Positions 14,001-21,629 of a stretch of 35,222 nucleotides of DNA are shown here, piece by piece. The notes beneath the pieces were generated by a model that was not told where the DNA came from, did not search any database, and was given only the letters and a program-made list of their open reading frames with translations. The position numbers and the translations under genes are program-made. Source of the stretch: a virus; IMG/VR virus record IMGVR_UViG_3300047312_000123, positions 1-35,222 of that record; one strand, 5' to 3'. Numbering within the stretch: the first letter of the stretch is position 1; the number at the start of each line of letters is the position of its first letter.

Positions 14001-15649
14001 ACCCGATACTGCCTGGTTCCACGCGCTTCTTTGTCGATCAAATCCAGCAGATCAGAGGTGGTCGTCTTGGCCACTCGGCCTTCGAAGTCGCTGGCGTCGT
14101 TGAGGTATCTGCCTTCGCGTGTAGCCTTGAGCCACGCTTGATCGAGCGACATGCCGTCCTTACGCAGCAAGTTGCCAAATCCGGGGATCAGACGGTTTTT
14201 GCCCCCGAATATGTCCTTCAGCTCCGGAATATCTTTTTGCAGACCGCCATTGTGCGCCAGATACTCGAGCAGGCTGTAGAGCTGCTCGTCCTTAGCGCGT
14301 GGCCCCCGGCCTATTTTCACGGAGGCGGATGGCGGCTGGGCCGGCGGCGCAGGCTCTTGTGTTGCAACAGGGGCTGGCGGCGGTTCTGGTGCAGCCATTG
14401 GGGATTTCAGAACATCCTGCGCCTGTGCCTTGAGCGCTTCTGGCGTCATGCCGCGCTTGGCGGCTTCCGTGTTGAGCACGCGCGGCTGGTTGAGCATCCG
14501 ATTGGCGAGCGCGCGATCGATGGTGGCCGCGGTTGGCGTCGGCTCGGCGGGAGCCGTTGGCTGCGGTTCCTCCGGTTGCAATGGTCGCGCCTGCTCTTCG
14601 GCATCCGGCACCCGAGGGAATTGTGCTTCCAGCTTCGCGCTGGTGGCCGGGGCTGCAGCCTCACCCCCGGGCTCCATCTTGGCGCGGATCGCTGCGTCCT
14701 GCGCCGGGTCGGTCTCGCCGACGTTCACACCCTGTCGCTCGGCAGGAGGCGGCGCCTCCTTGCCAAGATCCTCCGGACCGGTTCTGTCGCCGACCGGGGC
14801 CGTGGTCTCTGGCGTAGCTGCAGCGGCGCCACCCTCTCCCGGCGTTCCACCTGCAGGCGGCGGCTGCTCCTTGGCGGTGCCGGCGGCAGCGTCCGATCCC
14901 GGTGTGCCGTGCCACAGTTCAGGTCGGCCGATAGCAGCCGCCGCTCGCGTGCCCAGCGCCTCGCCAGCCCGGGTTGGCGTGGTCAAGAAGGCGCCACCAG
15001 CGCCCGCTATGGCAAGTCGTGCTGGGTCGAAATCCTCGCCTGACTTCCACTGATTGAACGCCTCCATGCCCGCCCCGAACAGTGCGCCGCCCGCCCGCAC
15101 GGCAGCGGGTGCAGCACCCGGACCAAGGAACGGCGCTGCACTCAGGATGTCGCCCACTACCGCCGACTTGGGGTTGGCGGCATCGTCGGCCGCCATTTGC
15201 AGGTCGTCACCGAAACCCAGCAGCTTGGCGCCAGTGTCCTGAGCGGCGCGCGCCCCCATGTAAGCCAAGCTACCACCGATGAAGGCGCCCGGAATGGCAC
15301 CTATACCCGCCTCTGGTAGGCCGATGGCGGCGCCCGCTGCGATGCCGCCGGGAATTGCCGCCAGACCGGCGGCAGACGGCAGCAGCCCGTGTGCGACATG
15401 GCGCAGCGTCGTCCAGAACGGGCTCTCGGCTTTCGGTTGCTGTTGCTGTTGCTGCGCCCCAGTTCGAAAAGCTGCCCAGTCATCGGCAGGCTGAGCGGTT
15501 TGCGAAGTACGGAAGGCCGCCCAGTCATCGGTTGCGGTGGGAGCTTGCGGGGCACGAAAAGCCGCCCAGTCATCAGCTACAGCAGGTTGTCCGGCAACGT
15601 CAGGCTGTTGCTGTTCGTCAACATCCTCGTCATCATCGTCATCGGCCAT
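11021..15649 (-). CDS. Giant polyvalent/ejection-type virion protein (1542 aa)
   Basis: ATG 15649 overlaps the preceding stop (TGATG). Architecture: an acidic start (ADDDDDED); three 15-residue DDWAAFR repeats (about 25-70); a hydrophobic Gly/Ala-rich stretch (about 80-150, e.g. GLAAIPGGIAAGAAIG) that could insert in membrane; long low-complexity Pro/Ala/Gln segments with a poly-Gln run; and a conserved helical C-terminal about 500 residues (DINWLRVANQLGIRSIFWNP ... MVRFMSDPNVSVFGRYHMGM ... AALAFVVKPALDKAVQ). The C-terminal part resembles large polyvalent-protein-associated domains found in giant phage proteins delivered into the host. It is likely carried in the capsid and ejected with DNA, like T7 internal virion proteins. 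No lysozyme or polymerase motif is seen. Confidence 0.7.
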   Translation of the reverse strand: MADDDDDEDVDEQQQPDVAGQPAVADDWAAFRAPQAPTATDDWAAFRTSQTAQPADDWAAFRTGAQQQQQQPKAESPFWTTLRHVAHGLLPSAAGLAAIPGGIAAGAAIGLPEAGIGAIPGAFIGGSLAYMGARAAQDTGAKLLGFGDDLQMAADDAANPKSAVVGDILSAAPFLGPGAAPAAVRAGGALFGAGMEAFNQWKSGEDFDPARLAIAGAGGAFLTTPTRAGEALGTRAAAAIGRPELWHGTPGSDAAAGTAKEQPPPAGGTPGEGGAAAATPETTAPVGDRTGPEDLGKEAPPPAERQGVNVGETDPAQDAAIRAKMEPGGEAAAPATSAKLEAQFPRVPDAEEQARPLQPEEPQPTAPAEPTPTAATIDRALANRMLNQPRVLNTEAAKRGMTPEALKAQAQDVLKSPMAAPEPPPAPVATQEPAPPAQPPSASVKIGRGPRAKDEQLYSLLEYLAHNGGLQKDIPELKDIFGGKNRLIPGFGNLLRKDGMSLDQAWLKATREGRYLNDASDFEGRVAKTTTSDLLDLIDKEARGTRQYRVGSEGTTTAGERGRAAELNRVAIQRAVDGFSHDAGLGALDPKLYDRTVEIMEKEGVSSPDMALERAIMEHANQYEKDTQDQHVTVGHIEGWDVDDAAAARGDGRGVREAGAGPEPAGPPAPPDAGEVPRGAFEMGAEGKPQGVIPGTERIGEGELAQRRADERLRPTAPQRPADEGLFSDTHLQENLFTGGRDELMRQRLDAAEAAPSPAAHLRETAAMYREQGQEGRARQFEQAADAFERSQQQQQQQQQRQQPPRQPPGGRPPGTPPEPPRVPKEQLIEQGKLGDEKAFNLANKADDELNKLSTIPAADMLRYKGLGEEASKMHPEVKGKGGETIYNAIVNGTYDKLPANLRAGFEHATGDISKENAALRKELVDRGLIDNEADDPRYMKRVMKSAPVRVDDPITEGHIGRLPGMHDPSSTKELAFYGAQDKDGNRLVLAGKGDRIAVMKNREPEGFITNPKETSPQTGDKLTYNGKEYTVDRGRENEIEQHAVHEGGTPVEYHKNAFVSKFVENRELRMMKDYNDWLDRFKDPEKSPFKSLMTRDADTAKKRGWPQSDVPDLKGLYMHPDLEQVLHNNYKPGMGLPDINWLRVANQLGIRSIFWNPVPHAMNAFMHYLVGRGTDWIDPRKYGTLAKSVIEGFKSAYTQDQLLQDINRAGGSLIQSKIDSQNIVRNLGKAFDADLRNNPGKWEQYARTYGLGHGIDAVKLWYEHAGKALWTFSDALMASRIRELEMNGMSREDAIASARVHMPDYRLPIKIFGRRQMVRFMSDPNVSVFGRYHMGMLNSLSTMMTHTLGPNATMAERKEALGNVFALAALAFVVKPALDKAVQSITGNKDAEVKPRGPLAPLTGAYGVATGKKDLGMVLSNVFTLSPAINAIRAGLSNRDFAGRRIVDPGSPWYDKFGQAAEFATGTLVSPYSTFGPTIQPGSARGSTLHEFLSQITDTKVPTQKEVAGQRYGQKLSLKEAKTRAQHPRGLIEYGLGQLTR
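13245..13275 (-). repeat. CAG/CAA trinucleotide tract coding for poly-Gln
   Basis: A run of CAG and CAA codons encodes ten consecutive Gln within the giant protein, next to Arg/Pro/Gly-rich linkers. A second, shorter Gln tract is at about 15440-15456. Confidence 0.8.
15440..15574 (-). repeat. Three 45-bp tandem repeats coding for DDWAAFR units
   Basis: Copies begin (minus strand) at 15574, 15529 and 15484. Each starts with the same seven codons (DDWAAFR) followed by eight variable Ala/Gln/Thr-rich residues. Confidence 0.9.
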
Positions 15650-17847
15650 CAAGGTACAATCCCTGGAGACCCATCCGGTAGGATAATCCGTGTGCCTGAT
15701 GGCAAGCTACGAGCCTGCGCTGGCGAGCTTACTCTGACCGGCGCTCCAGTTGATTGAGCGGTTGGCGCTCGTGCTGCTGCTTGGCCACCGCCCTGCTGGC
15801 TACGCGAGTGCTGTTGGATGCGGGTGACGTAGTCATCCTTGAGCGCCTGCTCGGCTGGCGTCAGTGTGTTCCCGCCGTTCTCCTTGGTGTAGATGCTCTT
15901 AATTAAGTTTTGCTCCCCGGTGCTGAAGGTCTTCAAGGCGGCGTCAGCGGATTTCTGCTGGTTGACCCTTCGCGTTTCTTGAATTTTGTAGGCTTCGTTG
16001 GTGAACATCCTCTGCGCGTTGACGTCGCTGGTCTGGGCCGCCCGCCGCAGAAGGTCTTGGACCGGATCGTTGCTCTGCTGCCCCCCAGGTGCCGACCGGC
16101 CGCCGGCCGCTCTGGCCGCCAACTCGGCCTGCGCCGCCGCCTGCGATGCCGGGGTCGGCGCCTGCTCGGGCGGCAGTGGCTTGGACAGGTCCAGGCCGCC
16201 CTGGCCGGTTGCCCTGGCCTGCACGGCGGCCACGGCCACCGGATCACCTCGTTTCATGCGGGCGTCCAGCTCGCCGAGATTGTTGTTGAACAACGTGCCT
16301 GCCAGATCCTGCGTACTCGGCGGGGCGTCGCCCTTGCGTACGTAGCTGACGACCTTGCCGTCCGGTCCTACGACCGCGCGGTCGTAGGTGGTGTCGGACG
16401 TTGGCGCGAGCGTGTATCCTTGCGGATAGGCGGGAGCAGCGGCTGCAGGGGTGGCGGCTGCGGGAGCGCCCTGCCGGACCGGGATGGTGGTCACATTGTT
16501 GCCGGCAGTGCCGGAGAAGCCGCCGGCCGACGGGGCCTGGTTGGCGTACCCGGTGGCTTGCGGTGCTTGCGTTGCAGCAGCAACTGATCCTGCGGGCAAA
16601 GTGGACCTGACGTCATTCGAGGCGTCCGACATCATCCCCGTGTCCGCTACCGCGTACTGCGGACCAGGCACGCTGGTATCGTCGCCGGCATCGCTCCTGC
16701 GGCCACGCGCTCCACCACGGCTACGGCTATTGGTGTTTTTGTTATTGCTGCTGCTGCCGCCGGCAGTTGCCGCAGTCCCACCACCTGACGGTATATCGTA
16801 TTGCGGAATTACGGTCCCTTCCCGGGACGGCGGGTTCTGCGAATCGTAACCGACTTGTGGGTTGTAATAAGGGTTGATACGAGGCGCTTGTCGTGCTTGC
16901 TCTTTTGCGACAGCAGCACGATTATCGGCGCGGTTTATGAGTTTGGTGGCCAGACTTTCATAGATGCCGTCGTTGCCGCCAGGCATGAGGTAATCGTCTC
17001 GGCCTAATACCGGGGCGTCGTCACGACCGCTCATAGGGGCGCCACGTTGCGTGGTAAATCGTGCCAAATTAGCTCTGTTGTAAGGGTCATCCAAAAACCC
17101 AGGCGGCAGGAAACGGCTTACTTTAGGGCCAATCGCAGCAACCATGGCGCCATTGTCTTCCAGCACTCTGGCTGCCTCTCCAGGCGACATTCCCGCGTTA
17201 ATAAGGTCTTGCCGTGTCAATTCACGGGGAACTGCAGGAGCACCTGCGCCCAAGGCTTGCGCACGTCCTTCGCTCGTTGTCGGTTGAGTTGTTTGGTCGT
17301 AACCCGTTTTGGCAGGAGCCTGTCCTGCAGTCGATGATCTGCCAAGACCACCGAGAGCGTCCTGCCCGGCCTGGTCCATGTAGTTGGGCGACAGCGGATC
17401 GGCGGTGCCGGCGATCGTCTTCTGCACGACTTCGGCGGTGCTGGCGGTCGGATCGGCAGCTTGTGTAGCAGCCAGTGCAGCGTCTACCTCTTGTGGAGGC
17501 GCTGCGTTATCACCACCGAGATAGCTCTTGATCGCGTCTGTGACTGTCCTGAGCAGCGGAGTACGCTTGCTTGAACTGTCTGCAGGTGGTGCCGCAGCAG
17601 GATCAGCAGCAGTGCCGAGATATTTATCCGACCACTGCTGGTACAACGGACGACTATCTGGAGGCAGCGGCTCGGTACCGGGATCAGGGGGTGGAGCGCC
17701 ATAACCCAGCTGCTCGCGCGCAAACCGCTTCCACAGAGGCTCCGGGCCGGTATCCTCTTCAGGCGGTGGCGGTGGCGCCGGCGGGTTGTCGCGTTCGTCT
17801 TGAGCAGTCCAAGACTGGTCGTCGTCGGCGCTGTCGGTGTAAGTCAT
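15649..17847 (-). CDS. Large Pro/Ala/Gln-rich virion-associated protein (732 aa)
   Basis: Start chosen at ATG 17847, with GGAGGTTGAC directly upstream. The open frame continues further but overlaps the neighbouring gene. Starts MTYTDSADDDQSWTAQDE. Mostly low-complexity, disordered-looking segments, with a few folded-looking stretches: LTRQDLINAGMSPGEAARVL (helical); YDRAVVGPDGKVVSYVRKGD; and a helical C-terminus (RMFTNEAYKIQETRRVNQQ, FSTGEQNLIKSIYTKENGG). Ends with TRIILPDGSPGIVP. It lies in the row of very large proteins between tail and giant ejection protein, so a minor or internal virion role is likely. No enzyme motif recognised. Confidence 0.6.
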   Translation of the reverse strand: MTYTDSADDDQSWTAQDERDNPPAPPPPPEEDTGPEPLWKRFAREQLGYGAPPPDPGTEPLPPDSRPLYQQWSDKYLGTAADPAAAPPADSSSKRTPLLRTVTDAIKSYLGGDNAAPPQEVDAALAATQAADPTASTAEVVQKTIAGTADPLSPNYMDQAGQDALGGLGRSSTAGQAPAKTGYDQTTQPTTSEGRAQALGAGAPAVPRELTRQDLINAGMSPGEAARVLEDNGAMVAAIGPKVSRFLPPGFLDDPYNRANLARFTTQRGAPMSGRDDAPVLGRDDYLMPGGNDGIYESLATKLINRADNRAAVAKEQARQAPRINPYYNPQVGYDSQNPPSREGTVIPQYDIPSGGGTAATAGGSSSNNKNTNSRSRGGARGRRSDAGDDTSVPGPQYAVADTGMMSDASNDVRSTLPAGSVAAATQAPQATGYANQAPSAGGFSGTAGNNVTTIPVRQGAPAAATPAAAAPAYPQGYTLAPTSDTTYDRAVVGPDGKVVSYVRKGDAPPSTQDLAGTLFNNNLGELDARMKRGDPVAVAAVQARATGQGGLDLSKPLPPEQAPTPASQAAAQAELAARAAGGRSAPGGQQSNDPVQDLLRRAAQTSDVNAQRMFTNEAYKIQETRRVNQQKSADAALKTFSTGEQNLIKSIYTKENGGNTLTPAEQALKDDYVTRIQQHSRSQQGGGQAAARAPTAQSTGAPVRVSSPAQARSLPSGTRIILPDGSPGIVP

Positions 17848-17848
17848 G

Positions 17849-18409
17849 TCAACCTCCTGCGCCGTAGCCGGTAGGTGGCGCCTGCTGTTGGCCGATCCGA
17901 TGCAACCCGTGCATCTGCCGCGTATGCTGCAGCACCTGCCGAACCCGGTGGATCGGGTCGTTGGGATGCTCCTGCACGCGCGGCTGCTGCCGGCCGGAAG
18001 CGATGTGGAGATTATGCCCCACGCCGTTGTCGATGACGTGGTCAAAGCTGGTCGCTGGCCCCACCAGGTAGTGATGGAACTGCTGCGAGGTCATCGGATG
18101 CGTGGATTCCACACCGCCGCGCCCATGCACGACCGACAGGATGTGGCCGTCGGGCGTCACGTTGTGCGTCAGGTTCTTGCCGTCTGGCACCATGTCATGG
18201 GCCTTGCTGGCAAGGTGCGCGGCGGTCTTGATGTCGCCGTGGGCGTGAGCACCCTGCGCCATGCCGATCATGGCGTCGTAACGCTTGCGCAAGCCAGCCA
18301 GGAGTGCGGCACGATGGTTCATGTCGTTGCCAGGCTGCGGCGGTGCCGCTGACGGCCCTGCATCGCCGCCGTTCGCATAGCCTACGCGCTGTGCTGCTGC
18401 CTGGGCCAT
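17849..18409 (-). CDS. Hypothetical His/Gln-rich protein, 186 aa
   Basis: ATG 18409 overlaps the stop of the upstream gene by one base. The central part (about 30-135) is a possible folded domain (NHRAALLAGLRKRYDAMIGM, THNVTPDGHILSVVHGRGG, TSQQFHHYLVGPATSFDHV). The last 50 residues are His/Gln/Pro-rich. Unusually high His content. Probable minor virion protein by position only. Confidence 0.5.
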   Translation of the reverse strand: MAQAAAQRVGYANGGDAGPSAAPPQPGNDMNHRAALLAGLRKRYDAMIGMAQGAHAHGDIKTAAHLASKAHDMVPDGKNLTHNVTPDGHILSVVHGRGGVESTHPMTSQQFHHYLVGPATSFDHVIDNGVGHNLHIASGRQQPRVQEHPNDPIHRVRQVLQHTRQMHGLHRIGQQQAPPTGYGAGG

Positions 18410-19338
18410 CAGTTTGCTCCATAACCGGTTTGCGGGGCACCGCCGCTTCCCATCGTAGCGCGGTCCTTACGAGCTTTAGCCATTAATTTGTAGAAGTGTT
18501 CCTGGCCCTTAAAGGCCGCTACGTCGCGCGGAATCACGAACTCACCGACATTCAAATTGGCGTTCACGTCATCAACTTGTTGACCGCCCGACGGGCTATC
18601 GTCGGCGGGAACGTAGCCGCCGGGCTGATACCCGACGGGACCACCTGCCGCCATCATCGATCCAGGACCGACCGGCCCCTGCTGCCACATCGCAAGCCCG
18701 CCAGGACCACCACTGCCGCCGCCGCTGCCGCCATCGCTAAAACTATGGCTCGATCCCGACGACTGCGACGTACCTTGTGACTGCTGCCCCAGCGGCGAGT
18801 ATTTCAAACTCATACCGGTGCCTAGAAGTTGGTTCGCCGCATTGGCGGCACCGTAGCCCGTTTGGACGTTTTGCAACCCAGCCGAGGTGGCCTGCTGCTG
18901 CATGGCGTTGCCGGTGGCAACGTCGGCCATGCGCTGCTGATTGCCCGCGCCCGCTACGCTCGCCGCCGACTGCACCCGATCAGCCCGATCTAACCCGGCA
19001 TAACGTCCGGCTGATGGGTCGATGCCGTAGCTCTGCAGATCGGATATCGCCGACTGCCGCGCTGCTTCAGCACCTTGCGCCACGCCTGCCTCGGCCTGCC
19101 CCATGTCGACCGCCTGGCGCTGCGGACTGGCGTAGGACAAGGCATTGCGCATCATGCTGTCGATGTTGCCCTGGTTGTTGGCGAATTGCTGCATGCCCCA
19201 CTGGTAGACCTGCGGGGCCATGTTCTCCGAATATTGGGCGATGCTCTCGAGGATCGGCGTTTCCGAGTAATTCGGAATGAACGACGTGCCCGATTGCTGG
19301 CTGCTAGACTCTTGTGAGCTGCTGGATGTCGAAGCCAT
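18409..19338 (-). CDS. Internal/minor virion protein-like, 309 aa
   Basis: A Ser/Gln-rich start (ASTSSSSQESSSQQSG) leads into a helical region (about 27-190) with many Ala/Gln (QYSENMAPQVYQWGMQQFAN; RQSAISDLQSYGIDPSAGRY). A Gly/Ser spacer follows. The C-terminal motif LNVGEFVIPRDVAAFKGQEH (about 265-284), then FYKLMAKAR, is characteristic of a widespread class of phage structural proteins that end in G-E-F-V-I-P-x-D-V...K-G...F. By family context it is a structural or internal core component of a short-tailed phage. Overlaps the next gene by one base. Confidence 0.65.
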   Translation of the reverse strand: MASTSSSSQESSSQQSGTSFIPNYSETPILESIAQYSENMAPQVYQWGMQQFANNQGNIDSMMRNALSYASPQRQAVDMGQAEAGVAQGAEAARQSAISDLQSYGIDPSAGRYAGLDRADRVQSAASVAGAGNQQRMADVATGNAMQQQATSAGLQNVQTGYGAANAANQLLGTGMSLKYSPLGQQSQGTSQSSGSSHSFSDGGSGGGSGGPGGLAMWQQGPVGPGSMMAAGGPVGYQPGGYVPADDSPSGGQQVDDVNANLNVGEFVIPRDVAAFKGQEHFYKLMAKARKDRATMGSGGAPQTGYGAN

Positions 19339-19367
19339 AACCGTGCCTCCAAGCTATTTTCGCCCGC

Positions 19368-20357
19368 CTACTGCAACGGAGCAGCGATCATAGTCGTTAC
19401 GCCCGTCGACGTACCGGCAAAAAATGACCAAGTGGCGCCGCCGTCTACAGACAATGCCACAGCACCGGGGCCTTCTCCGCTGTCGTTCGTATAGCCGCCA
19501 GCCATGAAAATCCCGTTATATCCCGCTACGCAAGTGACCCGTCCGATGCCTGGCATAGACACGGTCGATGAAAATCCCACGGTTATCTGTCCTCCTGGAG
19601 GATGTTTTGTAACGATAACATCACCCGATCCAGGATCGTAGCTGACTGCACCACTGTCATAAAATATCGTCGGTGGTAAATCTGGTTTTGCCGTAGTCTG
19701 CGTTTTCAGATCATATTGCATGACGCCATCCGGCACATGCTGGCCGAGTGAGTCAAAACAATCGTTATTGACACATTGGTCGACAAAGCCAGCGCCGCTG
19801 CGCCCCCAGCCTGTACCGTCCGATGAACTGAACACTTCTTCTCCGCTCCCACCTACGCCACCGGAAAATTGGTCGTAATAAAACGACGACTTGTCCGGAT
19901 TCCAGACAAGAGCAAGAGACTCAATGGATTTTTCATCATGAAAGCTTGTCACTATCGCTGCTTCTTCGTGAACTATGCCCCAGTTGAGCCCATCATTGGA
20001 CGCATAAATCACCGTGTGCCGGTCAATGGCTCCAGTCGTATTTCCAACATCGTCCGTTATCTCGTGAAAATTAGACGCCGTACCGCAAACCAGAAGCACG
20101 TCCACACCCTTTATTTTGGCGTAAGAGCTTCCAATAACGCCAAACAAAGCCTTAGCTCCATAATCAATGATGGTTGCTGGTTCCGGCAAGACGATGCTAT
20201 GCCGTTTCGAACTGCCGTCCTTCCCGGTTAGTTTTACGTAATGCAATTCATTCCCGAGCTGCGTGCCGTAAATGAAAACCGGACCGACACTCCAGTTCAC
20301 GTTGACGATGCGCTGGAAAAAATCCTCGTGATAGGGCGGCGCATCCGTCAAGACCAT
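19368..20357 (-). CDS. BNR/propeller-like virion protein, 329 aa
   Basis: Beta-rich throughout, with repeated Asp-box-like elements (S-x-D-G-x-x-W): YASNDGLNWGIVH (about 142-154), FSSSDGTGWGRSG (about 185-197) and LSVDGGATWSFFAG (about 302-315). Such boxes mark sialidase/BNR beta-propellers. It may be a receptor-binding or glycan-contacting part of the tail. No catalytic Arg triad or Tyr of sialidases could be assigned. DNA here is clearly more AT-rich than the flanking genes, suggesting modular exchange of a host-recognition protein. Confidence 0.55.
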   Translation of the reverse strand: MVLTDAPPYHEDFFQRIVNVNWSVGPVFIYGTQLGNELHYVKLTGKDGSSKRHSIVLPEPATIIDYGAKALFGVIGSSYAKIKGVDVLLVCGTASNFHEITDDVGNTTGAIDRHTVIYASNDGLNWGIVHEEAAIVTSFHDEKSIESLALVWNPDKSSFYYDQFSGGVGGSGEEVFSSSDGTGWGRSGAGFVDQCVNNDCFDSLGQHVPDGVMQYDLKTQTTAKPDLPPTIFYDSGAVSYDPGSGDVIVTKHPPGGQITVGFSSTVSMPGIGRVTCVAGYNGIFMAGGYTNDSGEGPGAVALSVDGGATWSFFAGTSTGVTTMIAAPLQ

Positions 20358-20360
20358 CTC

Positions 20361-20744
20361 CTAACGTTTATATTGCCAATCAAATGTTTCGCCGTAAGGA
20401 TCGTCATACAGATACTGAAACACGATCTTGTCGATACGCACGACATCGATATACATACTCTTGTCTTGCTTGCCGTCGGCATCTTTATGATAAACACGCA
20501 GGTTTCTTGTATCGCGATCAGTTTCGAACCAGTTTGGTCTATCCGCGACGATCGGCGGTCCCATGTTTGGCGACGTAAATCCTCCAGCCAACCCCGGACC
20601 AATCGTGTCCTGCAACACCCGCTTGAGTGAGTTGACCGCCTGCAGCAGCGAAGGCAGATCCATGGCTCGTGGGACCGCCGGCTGCTTGGCACCAGGCATC
20701 CACACGACTTGATTGCGAGTGACGGGACAGACAGGTGCGGTCAT
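20361..20744 (-). CDS. Small virion-associated protein, paralogue 1 (127 aa)
   Basis: ATG 20744 overlaps the stop of the upstream paralogue (ATGA). Starts TAPVCPVTRNQVVWMPGAK, then AMDLPSLLQAVNSLKRVLQ, the same head as the two genes upstream: a C-P-V-x-R box followed by D-L-P-S and a helix. The C-terminal half is strand-rich (DRDTRNLRVYHKDADGKQ, YIDVVRIDKIVFQYLYDD) and corresponds to the V-E-R-I-x-Y-x-x-Y region of its paralogues. Possibly a tail-associated oligomer whose N-terminus docks on a common partner; function unknown. Confidence 0.65.
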   Translation of the reverse strand: MTAPVCPVTRNQVVWMPGAKQPAVPRAMDLPSLLQAVNSLKRVLQDTIGPGLAGGFTSPNMGPPIVADRPNWFETDRDTRNLRVYHKDADGKQDKSMYIDVVRIDKIVFQYLYDDPYGETFDWQYKR

Positions 20745-21253
20745 TGTACTTCAATCCCTGGTACACCAGTGAACGTGCGCGGATCAGTCGGGTTGACGTC
20801 TCCCCCATCGATCTTCATTAGCTTTTTCCCTGGCTCTGGCCGAAAAACCCACTCAGCGATAAGATCTATCTTCTGAACTTTGTCATGCCACTTGATGTAA
20901 ACAATACGATCAACCTCTAGCCATTGGGCAAAATCGTAGTCGCCTGTAGTGGCATTCTTGGCGTAATATCTTATCGTCGCCGTGTGCCGCTCCTTCTCTC
21001 TCCAGCGCACCGTCTGCGGTCTTACGCCGTAATAACCGCCAGCCGGATTGCCGCCTCCACCCCCTATGTTGTTGCCCACCGGTCCAGCGAGCGTTTGCAG
21101 CAGTTGGGCAGCTTGGTTGGCTGCGGCTATAGCCGAAGGAAGATCGACCGCCTTGGGCACATACGGCAACATGATGCCAGGCATACCCGGCAACACTTCG
21201 TTGCGGCTGACCGGACAAACCGGAGCTGTATTGCCGTTAGCTCGGGGTGCCAT
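20741..21253 (-). CDS. Small virion-associated protein, paralogue 2 (170 aa)
   Basis: N-terminal NTAPVCPVSRNEVLPGMPG then AVDLPSAIAAANQAAQLLQT, a Gly/Asn linker, then WREKERHTATIRYYAKNATT and EVDRIVYIKWHDKVQKIDLI. The layout is identical to its neighbours, but with a longer linker and a C-terminal extension (about 20-30 residues). Overlaps the upstream paralogue by 17 bases and the downstream one by 4. Confidence 0.65.
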   Translation of the reverse strand: MAPRANGNTAPVCPVSRNEVLPGMPGIMLPYVPKAVDLPSAIAAANQAAQLLQTLAGPVGNNIGGGGGNPAGGYYGVRPQTVRWREKERHTATIRYYAKNATTGDYDFAQWLEVDRIVYIKWHDKVQKIDLIAEWVFRPEPGKKLMKIDGGDVNPTDPRTFTGVPGIEVQ

Positions 21254-21629
21254 AGGCCAGGTTCCACTCCAGTGTTACTTGTGTTTTCTGCTCGCGATAA
21301 AGCAAATAGGTTATGCGTTCCATCTCGACATAGACCTGATCGTCACCAGGATTGTATATTCTGACAGTGTCTATGACCTGACGCTCGCGTACCCAAAGCG
21401 GAAAGCGCCGCCCGACAGCACTTGCGGGCGACGAACCGGCCCCCGGCATACCATTGCCGCCGGGGAGCGCCTTGAGTTGCTGCGCAACGAGATTAATCTG
21501 GTTAAGCGCTGCGATAGCTGACGGAAGATCGGTCGCCGGCACGATCGCCTGCTGCGCAGGCGGCGTGCTGATGACGCCTTCGCTGCGGCTGACCGGGCAG
21601 ATTGGTGCGGTGCCGTTCCCGTTGCTCAT
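21237..21629 (-). CDS. Small virion-associated protein, paralogue 3 (130 aa)
   Basis: Start at ATG 21629 (MSNGNGTAPICPVSRSEG), overlapping the stop of the large tail gene (ATGA); a longer reading upstream lies inside that gene. Shares the C-P-V-S-R box, TDLPSAIAALNQ and the distal VWRERQ-like region (WVRERQVIDTVRIYNPGDD, EMERITYLLYREQ). First of the three tandem copies in transcription order. Confidence 0.65.
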   Translation of the reverse strand: MSNGNGTAPICPVSRSEGVISTPPAQQAIVPATDLPSAIAALNQINLVAQQLKALPGGNGMPGAGSSPASAVGRRFPLWVRERQVIDTVRIYNPGDDQVYVEMERITYLLYREQKTQVTLEWNLAYGTPS

